DNA of 53,594 bases from Paenibacillus sp. A3 (GCF_001399685.1 NZ_JTHN01000095.1:1-53594); one strand, 5' to 3'; shown: positions 17,246-25,566, counted from the first letter of the stretch. The notes: a model not told the origin generated them from the letters alone. Program-made: numbers and translations.

Positions 17246-18085
17246 TTACTTCAAATCTTTCATGGCGACCGCGTCCATGTCGGAGAACTCCTGGTTCTCT
17301 CCGGCCATCGCCCAGATGAACGTATAATTGCTCGTGCCTACGCCGCTGTGGATCGACCAGCTTGGGCTGATGATCGCCTGCTCGTTGCGGACAACCACGT
17401 GACGGGTTTCCGTCGGCTCGCCCATCAGATGGAAGACGACGCCGTCTTCCGGCATATCGAAGTAGAAATACACTTCCGAGCGGCGGTTATGCGTATGGCA
17501 AGGCATCGTGTTCCACATGTTGCCCGGCTTCAGCAGCGTCATGCCCATCACGAGCTGGCAGCTTTGGATGCCGTTCAAGTGAATGTATTTATAGATCGTG
17601 CGCTCGTTGGAGTTGGTGATCGAACCGAGATGCTGCGGCTCCGCCTCGCTGATCGCAACTTTTTGCGTCGGGTAATTTTTATGCGCCGGAGTCGAGCTCA
17701 GGTAGAAGCGCGCCGGATTCGCGGCATCCGCGCTCTTGAACACGACTTGCTTGTTGCCGAGGCCGACGTACAGGCCGTCTTTGTTCTCCAGCACGTAATC
17801 GGTGCCGTCGACCGTGACGACGCCTTGGGCGCCTACGTTAATGATCCCGATTTCGCGGCGCTCTAGGAAATAGTCCGCCCCCATGTCGTGCTTATCCGCT
17901 TCAAGCAGGATCGCCTCCGTCGTCGGTACGGCGCCGCCCGTAATAAAGCGGTCCACGTGGCTGTACACCAGATTCAGCTTGCCCGGCACAAACAAGCCTT
18001 CGATCAAATATTCTTGGCGCAAACGTTCCGTATCGTACGTTTTCGTTTCCGTCGGGTTGGTCGCGTAACGAATTTCCATAGACAT
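17246..18085 (-). CDS. kduI: 5-dehydro-4-deoxy-D-glucuronate isomerase
   Basis: A 279-residue cupin isomerase. It converts 5-keto-4-deoxyuronate to 2,5-diketo-3-deoxygluconate in the breakdown of pectin- or glycosaminoglycan-derived unsaturated uronates. The zinc site is visible: CHTHNRRSEVYFYF (His197, His199, Glu204) with a later His in ISPSWSIHSGVG. The N-terminal MEIRYATNP and FITGGAVP blocks are diagnostic. GGGAGG precedes the ATG by nine bases. It stands alone, without kduD or kdgK, behind its own promoter and operator, and downstream of a DeoR regulator on the same strand. It is therefore probably induced by a sugar-acid intermediate through that regulator. Confidence 0.96.
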   Translation of the reverse strand: MSMEIRYATNPTETKTYDTERLRQEYLIEGLFVPGKLNLVYSHVDRFITGGAVPTTEAILLEADKHDMGADYFLERREIGIINVGAQGVVTVDGTDYVLENKDGLYVGLGNKQVVFKSADAANPARFYLSSTPAHKNYPTQKVAISEAEPQHLGSITNSNERTIYKYIHLNGIQSCQLVMGMTLLKPGNMWNTMPCHTHNRRSEVYFYFDMPEDGVVFHLMGEPTETRHVVVRNEQAIISPSWSIHSGVGTSNYTFIWAMAGENQEFSDMDAVAMKDLK

Positions 18086-18120
18086 CGTATAATTCCTCCC
18101 GTATTTGCATGGTCACTGCT

Positions 18121-18150
18121 ATTATAAACCATACGTTCATTTAAGTTCAA
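18121..18150 (-). promoter_or_regulatory. kduI promoter
   Basis: On the minus strand TTGAAC (18150-18145), an 18-base spacer and a perfect TATAAT (18126-18121) lie about 36 bases before the kduI ATG. The -35 and spacer are covered by the operator described at 18135-18177. Confidence 0.75.
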
Positions 18151-18177
18151 ATGAAATATTTTTGAACCAAAATGAAC
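18135..18177. promoter_or_regulatory. Four-half-site operator, probably for the DeoR regulator
   Basis: GTTCA occurs at 18135 and 18145, and its complement TGAAC at 18163 and 18173. Half-sites are ten bases apart on each side, and the whole arrangement is symmetric around 18156. It overlaps the kduI -35 region, so bound protein would block transcription. The neighbouring DeoR-family gene is the obvious candidate binder. Confidence 0.7.
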
Positions 18178-18403
18178 CAACAAGTACATACGAAACCGCA
18201 GACGCGAGTAACGAGCATGATCTTTCGCCGCCTCCGCCCTCTTCATCTAGGCTTTTCACTCAAACGGCCGCACGCGTACAAGCCCACTTCAGCGGCATTT
18301 GCCGGGCGGATGCGCGGGCTACCGGATCGCAAGCGTCCCCATTCGGCGCTCGCTGCGGCACGGCGGATGGTCAAGCCGCATCTGAGTGCATGCCGCTCCA
18401 ACG

Positions 18404-19180
18404 CTACCTTCCGGCCCGGCTCCGCCGGTTCCGCTCGATTCGCGTACCTGCCGCTTCGTAGCTGCGCGCCGTCTCCTCCGGCAAATACGGATCGGTTACG
18501 ATCACGCCGATTTCGGACAGCTTCGCGAACGTGATCAGGGCGCACTTGTCGAACTTGCTGTGGTCCGCCACGCAAAACACCTGCTTCGCGGAATCGATCA
18601 TCGCCCGTTTTTGCCCGACGTGGGAATGGGTGAAGATCGTAAACCCGTACTCCGGATGAATCCCGGTCGTGGACAGGAACGCCTTCTGGACATTCAGCCT
18701 GCCGAGAAATTCCGCGGCTTCTTCGCTGACCAGCATATTCCGGCTGCGGAAGCCGCCGGGGACGACCAGCCTTACGCGGTCCTTCTTGATCAGCTCGCTG
18801 ATGATATACAGATCGTTCGTGATGACCGTCAGCGGCGCATTGTCGAGCAGCTTGGCCATCTCCAGCGTCGTGCTGCCGCTGTCGAGCGCGATAATGTCGT
18901 TCGGCTCGACGAACCGCAGCGCCCACTCCGCCGCCTCCCGCTTCTCGTCCGGATGCTTCGGATTCGGCGCGAGCCCGGCCAACAAGCCGGAATAGCCTTC
19001 ATTGGCCAGCACGGCGCCGCCGTGCGTACGGTGCAGCAGTCCTTTGCTTTCCAGCTTCTCGAGATCCTGCCGGATCGTCTTTCCCGTCACCCCGAGCTTG
19101 TCCGCCAAATCGGCGACGGACACCTCGCGGTGCGCCATGAGCAGCTCCATTATTTTCTCGTATCGTATGATGGCTGACAT
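18404..19180 (-). CDS. DeoR-family transcriptional regulator
   Basis: A 258-residue repressor. The N-terminal winged helix-turn-helix reads EVSVADLADKLGVTGKTIRQDL (about residues 19-40), then LHRTHGGAV. The C-terminal DeoR sugar-phosphate sensor domain has IALDSGSTTLEMAKLL, LTVITNDLYI, VVPGGFRSRN and KRAMIDSAKQVFCVADHSKFDK. DeoR proteins are usually released by a phosphorylated sugar. It lies 318 bases upstream of kduI on the same strand, and the gap contains the kduI promoter and the four-half-site operator. It probably controls kduI and perhaps a wider uronate regulon. A GGGGG site precedes the ATG. Confidence 0.93.
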   Translation of the reverse strand: MSAIIRYEKIMELLMAHREVSVADLADKLGVTGKTIRQDLEKLESKGLLHRTHGGAVLANEGYSGLLAGLAPNPKHPDEKREAAEWALRFVEPNDIIALDSGSTTLEMAKLLDNAPLTVITNDLYIISELIKKDRVRLVVPGGFRSRNMLVSEEAAEFLGRLNVQKAFLSTTGIHPEYGFTIFTHSHVGQKRAMIDSAKQVFCVADHSKFDKCALITFAKLSEIGVIVTDPYLPEETARSYEAAGTRIERNRRSRAGR

Positions 19181-19350
19181 CGTTGCCCCCCGCTTTGCGG
19201 ACTGCTTCCTTCACGCCAATCCGCTACCCATATTTTTGCTGCCCCTATGGTAACACAGCTCCTCCGGGAAAACCAAGAGCCCCCGGCAAATACGCCCGCC
19301 GCACGCTCCGGCCCCATACGAAAGGGCTCTGCCGCAAAATCCGAAACTCC

Positions 19351-19380
19351 GTGACGCTGCCATATGAAAAGTGTTATAAT
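19351..19380 (+). promoter_or_regulatory. Aminotransferase promoter
   Basis: A perfect TATAAT at 19375-19380 is preceded 18 bases upstream by GTGACG, a weak -35. It lies 46 bases before the aminotransferase ATG. Confidence 0.5.
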
Positions 19381-19425
19381 ATGGTCTAATGTAAGCAATG
19401 AAGAAACATGGAAGGATGGAGCGTC

Positions 19426-20733
19426 ATGAACCCTCTTGCCCAAAGTTTAAATGAGACCATTCAAAAGGAAAGCCCGCACGTCTACGACATGCTGTCCGAG
19501 CTCGGCAAACAGATTTATTTTCCGAAAGTAGGCATCCTGAGCCAATCCGCTGAAGCAAAGGCGAAGGCCAAGAAGTTCAACGCCACCATCGGCACGGCGC
19601 TGGAGAACGGTCAGCCGATGCATCTCAAAGTCATCCAAGACACACTGTCCGCATACAATCCGAAGGACATTTACGAATATGCCCCGCCGGCGGGCAAGCC
19701 GGAGCTGCGCGCCGCATGGCGCAGCAAGATGATCGAGGAAAATCCGTCCCTTCACGGCAAAAACCTCGGCAATCCGATCGCGACGAACGCGCTGACCCAC
19801 GGACTGAGCATCGTGGCCGATTTGTTCGCAGGTCCGGGAGACGCTGTCCTCATTCCGGATAAAAACTGGGAAAACTACGAGCTGACCTTCGGCATTCGCC
19901 GCGGCGCCGAGCTCGTATACTACCCGCTCTACACGGAAGACCGTCAGTTCAACGCCGCAGCGCTTCGCGACGCCCTGCTTGCGCAGAAGAACAAAGGCAA
20001 AGCCATCGTCGTGCTGAACTTCCCGAACAACCCGACCGGCTACACGCCGGGTCCGGAAGAAGGACGCGCCATCGTAGCCGCGATCAAGGAAGCGGCGGAA
20101 GCCGGCATCAACGTCGTGGCCGTCACGGACGACGCTTACTTCGGCCTGTTCTTCGAAGATTCGCTGCACGAGTCGCTTGCCGGACAATTGGCGGGACTTC
20201 ATCCGCGCGTGCTGTCGGTCAAGATTGACGGCGCGACGAAGGAAGAATACGTGTGGGGCTTCCGCGTCGGCTTCATTACGTACGTCGGACAAAGCGATGC
20301 GACGCTGGCGGCTTTGGAGCAAAAAACGATGGGCATTATCCGCGGAACGATTTCCAGCGGCCCGCATCCGTCCCAGACGTTCGTGCTGCATGCGCTGCAA
20401 TCGCCGGACTTCAAAGCCCAGAAGCAGGAGAAGTTCGACATTATGAAAGGCCGCGCCAACCGTGTCAAAGCACTGCTCGATACCGGTAAATTCGATCAGG
20501 TATGGGACTACTACCCGTTCAACTCCGGCTACTTCATGTGCCTGAAGCTGAAGACGGTCGACGCCGAAACGCTGCGCCTGCACCTGCTCGATAAGTATGG
20601 CATCGGGACGATCGCCCTCGGCGAAACCGATCTCCGCGTCGCCTTCTCCTGCATCGAGGAAGCGAATATCGACGAGCTGTTCGAAACGATCTACCAGGGC
20701 GTTCTGGATCTCCAGAATGTCGCCGCGAAATAA
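19426..20733 (+). CDS. Class I/II PLP-dependent aminotransferase
   Basis: A 435-residue fold-type I aminotransferase. Blocks include YEYAPPAGKPELRAAW, ALTHGLSIVADLF, VVLNFPNNPTGYTPG (cofactor-binding Asn/Pro region), VTDDAYFGLFFED and the PLP lysine region IDGATKEEYVWGFRVGF (Lys272). The Arg that binds the substrate carboxylate is likely the one in TDLRVAFSC. The start MNPLAQSLNE at 19426 has AAGGA nine bases upstream; an in-frame ATG at 19408 is less well placed. The substrate is not clear from sequence; aromatic or branched amino acids are possible. It is monocistronic with its own promoter and terminator. Confidence 0.9.
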   Translation: MNPLAQSLNETIQKESPHVYDMLSELGKQIYFPKVGILSQSAEAKAKAKKFNATIGTALENGQPMHLKVIQDTLSAYNPKDIYEYAPPAGKPELRAAWRSKMIEENPSLHGKNLGNPIATNALTHGLSIVADLFAGPGDAVLIPDKNWENYELTFGIRRGAELVYYPLYTEDRQFNAAALRDALLAQKNKGKAIVVLNFPNNPTGYTPGPEEGRAIVAAIKEAAEAGINVVAVTDDAYFGLFFEDSLHESLAGQLAGLHPRVLSVKIDGATKEEYVWGFRVGFITYVGQSDATLAALEQKTMGIIRGTISSGPHPSQTFVLHALQSPDFKAQKQEKFDIMKGRANRVKALLDTGKFDQVWDYYPFNSGYFMCLKLKTVDAETLRLHLLDKYGIGTIALGETDLRVAFSCIEEANIDELFETIYQGVLDLQNVAAK

Positions 20734-20797
20734 GAAAAACTTCTATCGAAGTCTATTCACGGATGAGCGACCGCGGTTTAGCGGAAACGAAATCCGT

Positions 20798-20833
20798 AAA
20801 AGCCGGGGTTCGCAAGAGCCTCCGGTTTTTTTT
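20798..20833 (+). terminator. Aminotransferase terminator
   Basis: The arms GCCGGGG and CCTCCGG (one bulge) enclose TTCGCAAGAG and are followed by eight T residues. Confidence 0.8.
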
Positions 20834-20837
20834 GCAT

Positions 20838-20867
20838 TTGCAATCGACCGAAAATGAATGCTACAAT
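20838..20867 (+). promoter_or_regulatory. Promoter of the Kht-type potassium efflux operon
   Basis: TTGCAA (20838-20843), an 18-base spacer and TACAAT (20862-20867) precede the first gene by 55 bases. Confidence 0.55.
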
Positions 20868-20922
20868 AAATCTACGTTAACACCTCGGTTAAGTGAGATT
20901 TTTTCCGAAAGGAGGAATGTGG

Positions 20923-21288
20923 ATGACAGCACGCCAACATAAGCACCCTCTTCATGTCCTTTTCGTGCTGCTTACCGGTCTGTTCCTCACGTTCTCCTGG
21001 TTCATCCCGATTGCTGAAGCGGAAAATCCGCCGCTCACGCGCTCGATGACGATGGGCCAATCGGGCGCCTCCCACGCTGTCTCCACCGCTTCCCGTCAAC
21101 AGACGGACAACGACATGCACACGCCTGCGTCAGGCATGCCGTATCTCCTTTCGGAAGCGATCCGATTTCCCATACCTGCCTTCATCTTGGAGCGGCGCTC
21201 AGACCGTTCCATCTTCCTCCTGCTCAAGCAACAGCTCCTGATGCCCTTAAAATTTACGGTGATTACGTACCTCGCTCCCCAAGTTTGA
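20923..21288 (+). CDS. Small membrane-anchored protein at the khtS position, function unknown
   Basis: A 121-residue protein starting MTARQHKHPLHVLFVLL. Residues ~8-32 form a hydrophobic segment ending ...IPIAEAENPP, which may be a signal peptide (AEA-E site) or an anchor. The rest is short and has no motif I recognise. AAAGGAGG seven bases before the ATG at 20923 is an excellent ribosome binding site. It occupies the place of khtS (yhaS) in the Bacillus khtSTU operon, but I cannot show that it is homologous. Its TGA lies within the left arm of the hairpin that masks the khtT ribosome binding site, so its translation may control khtT. Confidence 0.6.
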   Translation: MTARQHKHPLHVLFVLLTGLFLTFSWFIPIAEAENPPLTRSMTMGQSGASHAVSTASRQQTDNDMHTPASGMPYLLSEAIRFPIPAFILERRSDRSIFLLLKQQLLMPLKFTVITYLAPQV

Positions 21289-21335
21289 TCGTTTACGGGC
21301 TCCGGCAGCCGGACCCGCAATTCAAAACTTGGGAG
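21275..21335 (+). promoter_or_regulatory. RNA hairpin masking the khtT ribosome binding site
   Basis: The left arm CTCCCCAAGTTTGA (21275-21288) contains the upstream gene's stop codon. The right arm TCAAAACTTGGGAG (21322-21335) contains most of the khtT GGGAGGAG site. They pair over ~13 positions with small bulges. A second GC-rich stem, GGGCTCCGGC with GCCGGACCC, fits inside. A ribosome finishing the upstream frame would melt the left arm. Confidence 0.7.
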
Positions 21336-21343
21336 GAGATTCC

Positions 21344-21841
21344 ATGACAGACATCCGAGAGTCCGATCTTCCGGGAATCGGACGAAAATTTCAACTGCAC
21401 GCACGCGGAGGCGATAAACTGGTCGTGGTCGTCCACGACGACGGAAGAAGAGAGCTGTATCATTTTGATCCGGACGATCCGGATGAGACCGTCTCCACCG
21501 TAACGCTGGACGACGACGAGGCAAGAATGATGGCCGGTATTATCGGCGGGATGAGCTATCGGCCCAAATCGCTCGAAACGATGGAAGTGGCGCTGGACGC
21601 TTTGGTCGTGGAATGGTTTAAGATCGAGGCCGGCGCAGGCAGCGTCGGGCAGACGATCGGCGGGCTAAACGTCCGCAAGCAAACGGGAGCGACGATTATC
21701 GCCGTTGCCGAGAAAAATCATACGCACTGCATTAATCCGGGCCCGGAGTACCGGCTTCACGCGGAATCGACGCTCGTCGTCGCGGGAGAACGCAAGCAAT
21801 TGAAGGCGCTGAAGGAGCTCCTTCAGCAAGGGAGCCTGTAG
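21344..21841 (+). CDS. khtT: RCK_C-domain regulator of potassium/proton antiporter
   Basis: A 165-residue protein, the same length as Bacillus KhtT (YhaT). The N-terminal half (DLPGIGRKFQLHARGGDKLVVVVHDDGRRELY) and the C-terminal RCK_C/TrkA-C domain (WFKIEAGAGSVGQTIGGLNVRKQTGATIIAV, then LVVAGERKQLKALKELL) are clear. KhtT gates KhtU in response to cyclic di-AMP and pH in Bacillus. The ATG at 21344 is preceded by GGGAGGAG, which is held in a hairpin. The stop is three bases from the khtU ATG. Family and pairing are firm; regulation by c-di-AMP is taken from the Bacillus system. Confidence 0.92.
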   Translation: MTDIRESDLPGIGRKFQLHARGGDKLVVVVHDDGRRELYHFDPDDPDETVSTVTLDDDEARMMAGIIGGMSYRPKSLETMEVALDALVVEWFKIEAGAGSVGQTIGGLNVRKQTGATIIAVAEKNHTHCINPGPEYRLHAESTLVVAGERKQLKALKELLQQGSL

Positions 21842-21844
21842 CCT

Positions 21845-23086
21845 ATGGAGCACATCGTTCTAGAGATCGGGCTGGCGATTTGTCTCATTGCCGTTGCGGG
21901 CTGGCTTTCTACGAAGCTGCGATTTTCCGTCGTTCCGTTTTACATTTTGATCGGGATGGCGGTCGGCCCCCATGCGCCGAAGTTCGGGGCATTCGATTTC
22001 CGCTTCATCGACAGCGCTCCGCTGATCGAATTTATGGGCCGCCTCGGGGTGCTGTTCCTGCTCTTTTATCTCGGACTGGAATTTTCGGTCGGCCGGCTGA
22101 TCAAGTCCGGGCGCTCCATCGCGGTCGGGGGCACGATCTATATCGCGATCAATTTCACGCTCGGGCTGCTGTTCGGCTGGCTCTCCGGATTCCCGCTGAA
22201 CGAGACGCTGGTCATTGCCGGCATTACGACGATTTCCTCCAGCGCGATCGTCGCCAAAGTGCTCGTCGATCTGAAACGGACAGCCAATGCCGAGACGGAA
22301 ATGATTCTGGGCATCATCATGTTCGAAGACGTGTTTCTAGCCGTCTATATCTCCATTCTGTCCGGACTGCTGTTAAGCGGAGCCACCTCGGTAGGGGGCA
22401 TTATCCTGTCCGCGCTGCTCTCGCTCGGCTTCATGCTCGCCTTCCTGATCGTCGGGCGCAAAGCGGTGCCTTGGCTGAACCGCTTCCTGAATATCCGGTC
22501 CAACGAAGTGTTTCTGCTGTTCGTCTTCGGATTTTTGACGGTCGTTGCGGGCTTCTCCGAAACGATTCATGTCGCGGAAGCGATCGGGGCGCTGCTCGTC
22601 GGACTCGTACTGGCCGAGACCGAGCACAGACACCGGATCGAGAAGCTGATTCTTCCGTTCCGGGATTTCTTCGGGGCGTTGTTCTTCTTCAGCTTCGGGC
22701 TGACCATCGATCCGCTCACGCTGGGCGGCGCCGTCTGGCTCTCCTTGGGAGCGGTGCTGCTGACCCTCATCGGCAATTACGTGGCAGGGATGCTGGCCGG
22801 GCGGAGCGCCGGGTTATCCCCGAAAGCCTCGTCCAACATCGGGCTGACGATCGTCTCCCGGGGCGAGTTCTCCATCATTATGGCCAATCTCGGCAAAGCC
22901 GGCGGACTGCTGACCGTCCTGCAGCCGTTCGCCGCGCTGTACGTGTTGATTTTGGCGATTCTCGGACCGCTGCTGACGAAGGAATCGAAGTTCGTGTACG
23001 GCATGCTGAATCGTTGGTTTAAGTTCGACAGGGCGGCAGTTGCGCCGCCGGACCGCTCCAAGGCGCAGGAAAACCATCCGGCCTGA
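21845..23086 (+). CDS. khtU: Potassium/proton antiporter, CPA2 family
   Basis: A 413-residue membrane protein with ~12 hydrophobic segments. CPA2 hallmarks are visible: PFYILIGMAVGPHAPK, LGVLFLLFYLGLEFSVGRLI, TTISSSAIVAKVLVDL, the ion-site region LGIIMFEDVFLAVYIS, ALLVGLVLAETEHRHRIEKLILPFRDFFGALFFFSFGL and ISRGEFS-like IVSRGEFSIIMANLG. It exports K+ in exchange for protons. It is coupled to khtT (three-base gap). There is no C-terminal NAD-binding domain, which fits a KhtU-type transporter that uses a separate RCK_C subunit. A bidirectional terminator follows. Confidence 0.94.
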   Translation: MEHIVLEIGLAICLIAVAGWLSTKLRFSVVPFYILIGMAVGPHAPKFGAFDFRFIDSAPLIEFMGRLGVLFLLFYLGLEFSVGRLIKSGRSIAVGGTIYIAINFTLGLLFGWLSGFPLNETLVIAGITTISSSAIVAKVLVDLKRTANAETEMILGIIMFEDVFLAVYISILSGLLLSGATSVGGIILSALLSLGFMLAFLIVGRKAVPWLNRFLNIRSNEVFLLFVFGFLTVVAGFSETIHVAEAIGALLVGLVLAETEHRHRIEKLILPFRDFFGALFFFSFGLTIDPLTLGGAVWLSLGAVLLTLIGNYVAGMLAGRSAGLSPKASSNIGLTIVSRGEFSIIMANLGKAGGLLTVLQPFAALYVLILAILGPLLTKESKFVYGMLNRWFKFDRAAVAPPDRSKAQENHPA

Positions 23087-23092
23087 CAACGC

Positions 23093-23139
23093 AAACAAGC
23101 CTGACGTAAGGGGTCGCTCCCTTCTCGTCAGGCTTGTTT
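23093..23139. terminator. Shared terminator of khtU and ilvA
   Basis: A 14-base perfect stem (AAACAAGCCTGACG with CGTCAGGCTTGTTT) has a small inner AAGGG/CCCTT stem. Both strands end in a T-rich tail, as expected between convergent genes. Confidence 0.9.
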
Positions 23140-23147
23140 ATGTTGGC

Positions 23148-24401
23148 TTAGATCAACAGATTAAACAAATTCGGGTCCTTGTTAATCTCGCTGAACCGCA
23201 GCCCGCGCTGCTCCATCCGTTCGATCAGCGGACCGTAATCGTCCTTGTGCTTGAGCTCGATGCCGACAAGCGCAGGACCGTTTTCTTTGCTTGTTTTCTT
23301 CGTATATTCGAACCGCGTAATGTCGTCGGTCGGTCCGAGCACGTATTCGAGAAACTCCCGCAAAGCCCCCGCGCGCTGCGGAAAATTGACGATGAAGTAA
23401 TGCTTCAGGCCCTCGTAGATGAGGGACCGCTCCTTGATTTCCTGCATCCGGTCGATGTCGTTGTTGCCGCCGCTGATGACGCACACGACATTTTTGCCGG
23501 CGATCTCCTCGCGGTAAAACTCCAACGCCGACACCGACAGCGCTCCCGCCGGCTCCGCCACGATGGCGTTCTCGTTGTACAGCTCGAGAATCGTCGTGCA
23601 CACTTTGCCTTCCGGCACGACAATGATGTCGTCGAGGAACTCGCGGCAGATGTCGTACGTCAGCTCGCCGACCCGCTTGACCGCCGTGCCGTCGACGAAT
23701 TTATCGATCTCGCCGAGCGTGACGATCTCGCCCGAATCGACCGATTGCCGCATCGAGGGGGCTCCGGTCGTCTCCACGCCGACGACCCGGGTGGACGGGC
23801 TGACGCCCTTAATATACGTGCTCATGCCGGCAATGAGTCCGCCGCCGCCGATCCCGGCGAATACGTAGTCGACCGGCCCCTGCATGTCGTTCATCAGCTC
23901 CAGGCCGACGGTGCCCTGCCCGGCAATGACCTTCGGATGATCGAACGGGTGAACGAACGACAACCCTTCGCGTTCCCCGTAATCCAGCGCTTCCCGCAGC
24001 GAATCGTCGAAGGTGTCCCCGCTCAGCACGACGTCGACGAACGGGCCGCCGAACAGCTTGACCTGCGATATTTTTTGCCGCGGCGTTGTCGTCGGCATGA
24101 AGATTTTGCCCGGAATTTGCAGCGCTTTGCAGGAATAAGCCACGCCTTGGGCATGGTTGCCGGCGCTGGCGCAGACGACGCCTTTGCACAGCTTGTCTTC
24201 CGGCAGGCTGCGGATCATATTGTAGGCGCCGCGAATTTTGAACGAGCGGACCACCTGCAAGTCCTCCCGCTTCAAAAACACGTTGCAGCCGTATTTTTCA
24301 GATAAAATGAAATTTTTTTGCAAGGGGGTCTGATATACGACGTCCTTCAGCAGATGGCTGGCGACGAGAATATCCTCTAGTTTGATATGCTGTGCGGTCA
24401 T
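23148..24401 (-). CDS. ilvA: Threonine dehydratase (biosynthetic)
   Basis: A 417-residue PLP enzyme that deaminates threonine to 2-oxobutanoate, the first step of isoleucine synthesis. The PLP lysine lies in RSFKIRGAYN (Lys55), the serine-loop block is CASAGNHAQGVAYSC, and the phosphate loop is GIGGGGLIAG. A single C-terminal ACT-like regulatory domain follows (EGLKHYFIVNFPQRAGALREFLEY to LFNLLI), as in the short Bacillus-type enzyme. The ATG at 24401 has GGAGG ten bases upstream; an upstream in-frame extension is not expected. It has its own promoter and shares a terminator with khtU. Confidence 0.95.
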   Translation of the reverse strand: MTAQHIKLEDILVASHLLKDVVYQTPLQKNFILSEKYGCNVFLKREDLQVVRSFKIRGAYNMIRSLPEDKLCKGVVCASAGNHAQGVAYSCKALQIPGKIFMPTTTPRQKISQVKLFGGPFVDVVLSGDTFDDSLREALDYGEREGLSFVHPFDHPKVIAGQGTVGLELMNDMQGPVDYVFAGIGGGGLIAGMSTYIKGVSPSTRVVGVETTGAPSMRQSVDSGEIVTLGEIDKFVDGTAVKRVGELTYDICREFLDDIIVVPEGKVCTTILELYNENAIVAEPAGALSVSALEFYREEIAGKNVVCVISGGNNDIDRMQEIKERSLIYEGLKHYFIVNFPQRAGALREFLEYVLGPTDDITRFEYTKKTSKENGPALVGIELKHKDDYGPLIERMEQRGLRFSEINKDPNLFNLLI

Positions 24402-24474
24402 AATTGCTTTTCCTCCAACCCGGTGTACGTAAGTCTCGCGCCCGGCAGTACGGGCTTGCTCGCAATTTCTCCTA

Positions 24475-24502
24475 ATTATACACCGTTCGGCGCATCTGTC
24501 CA
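24475..24502 (-). promoter_or_regulatory. ilvA promoter
   Basis: On the minus strand TGGACA (24502-24497), a 16-base spacer and TATAAT (24480-24475) precede the ilvA ATG by 73 bases. Confidence 0.7.
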
Positions 24503-24633
24503 TCCCCTATGCCCAATTGCCAGGATAACCCGCCGCCGATGTTGCAAAGCGCTGTATGGTCGGGTACGATGACGGTATCAGGGCATGAGCTCGACGCCAT
24601 TTCTGAAACAATACCATAATCATGGAGAAATTT

Positions 24634-25476
24634 ATGAAAATAACTGCGCTAATCGAAAATTTGAAGAATGAATCACAAGATTTAATCAATGAATCCGGCT
24701 TATCTCTGTACATAGAACAAGATAACAAGCGTATCCTTTTTGATACCGGAAAAACCGGCAGCTTTATTACAAATGCACAGAAACTGGGAATTCGTCTAGA
24801 GCATGTGGATGCCGTCGTGCTTTCTCACGGCCATCATGATCATGGCGGAGGTCTTCTGCCGTTCTTTAAGGTAAACAGCAAAGCCAAAGTCTACATGAAG
24901 CGGAAAGCTTCGGGAGATTATTATTTTCATATCCTGGGTTTTAGCAAAAACATCGGCATCGATAAAAAAGTATTCGAGGAGTATTCCAATCGAATTCATT
25001 ATATTGATCGTTTTACCGAAATCATGAATGACATTTATATCATTACAGACATCGAGGAGCAGGATTTGACCCCTAGGGGAAATAAATATTTATTTGCCAA
25101 AGAAGGGAACAAGCGGGTTCAAGATAAGTTTGAGCATGAGCTCATGATGGTTATCAAGGAGCAGGACGGAATCTGCGTATTTACGGGATGTTCTCATAAA
25201 GGCACCCCCAATATGATACGAGCCGCCAGAACTATTTTCCCCAGCCTAACTATTAAAGCGGTGATAGGCGGCTTTCATCTCATGACGATACCGATGCTAA
25301 AATCATTCAGCGCTTCCCAGGAAGAGATTCAGGTCCTTGCCCAAATGATCATCGACGAGAATATCCAAAAAGTATATACAGGACATTGCACTGGGGTAAA
25401 AGCTTACAAAAAATTAAAGCATATTTTGGGTTCTAAAATCGAGTATATTCGAACTGGATCTCAGATCTATGTGTAA
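24634..25476 (+). CDS. Metallo-beta-lactamase-fold hydrolase
   Basis: A 280-residue MBL-fold protein. The metal motif HxHxDH is SHGHHDHGGGL (His65, His67, Asp69, His70), with further ligands likely in FTGCSHKGTPN, IGGFHLM and YTGHCTG. It resembles the MBL hydrolases related to 7,8-dihydropterin-6-methyl-4-(beta-D-ribofuranosyl)aminobenzene-phosphate synthase; the substrate is unknown. The ATG at 24634 has GGAG six bases upstream. Its codons are clearly more AT-rich than the flanking genes (many AAA, ATT, TTT), suggesting recent transfer. It ends at a strong terminator shared with the SLH gene. Confidence 0.88.
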   Translation: MKITALIENLKNESQDLINESGLSLYIEQDNKRILFDTGKTGSFITNAQKLGIRLEHVDAVVLSHGHHDHGGGLLPFFKVNSKAKVYMKRKASGDYYFHILGFSKNIGIDKKVFEEYSNRIHYIDRFTEIMNDIYIITDIEEQDLTPRGNKYLFAKEGNKRVQDKFEHELMMVIKEQDGICVFTGCSHKGTPNMIRAARTIFPSLTIKAVIGGFHLMTIPMLKSFSASQEEIQVLAQMIIDENIQKVYTGHCTGVKAYKKLKHILGSKIEYIRTGSQIYV

Positions 25477-25478
25477 AA

Positions 25479-25525
25479 AACGGACCTTCCGGCAGACATT
25501 TAACATGGCTGCCGGAAGGTCCGTT
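25479..25525. terminator. Bidirectional terminator between the MBL and SLH genes
   Basis: A perfect 17-base stem (AACGGACCTTCCGGCAG with its complement) surrounds a 13-base loop. On the minus strand it is followed by TTTTTT, so it is strongest for the SLH gene. Confidence 0.92.
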
Positions 25526-25566
25526 TCCCGTTGCAACTCTAACCTTTTTTAATCGTTCTCTCTCAT

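Noticed and set aside
16883..17866. 327-codon plus frame across the glsA-kduI gap and kduI
   Set aside because: Most of it is antisense to kduI; its start has no ribosome binding site.
23040..24305. 421-codon open frame opposite ilvA
   Set aside because: Shadow of the threonine dehydratase frame; Arg/His/Val-rich and no family pattern.
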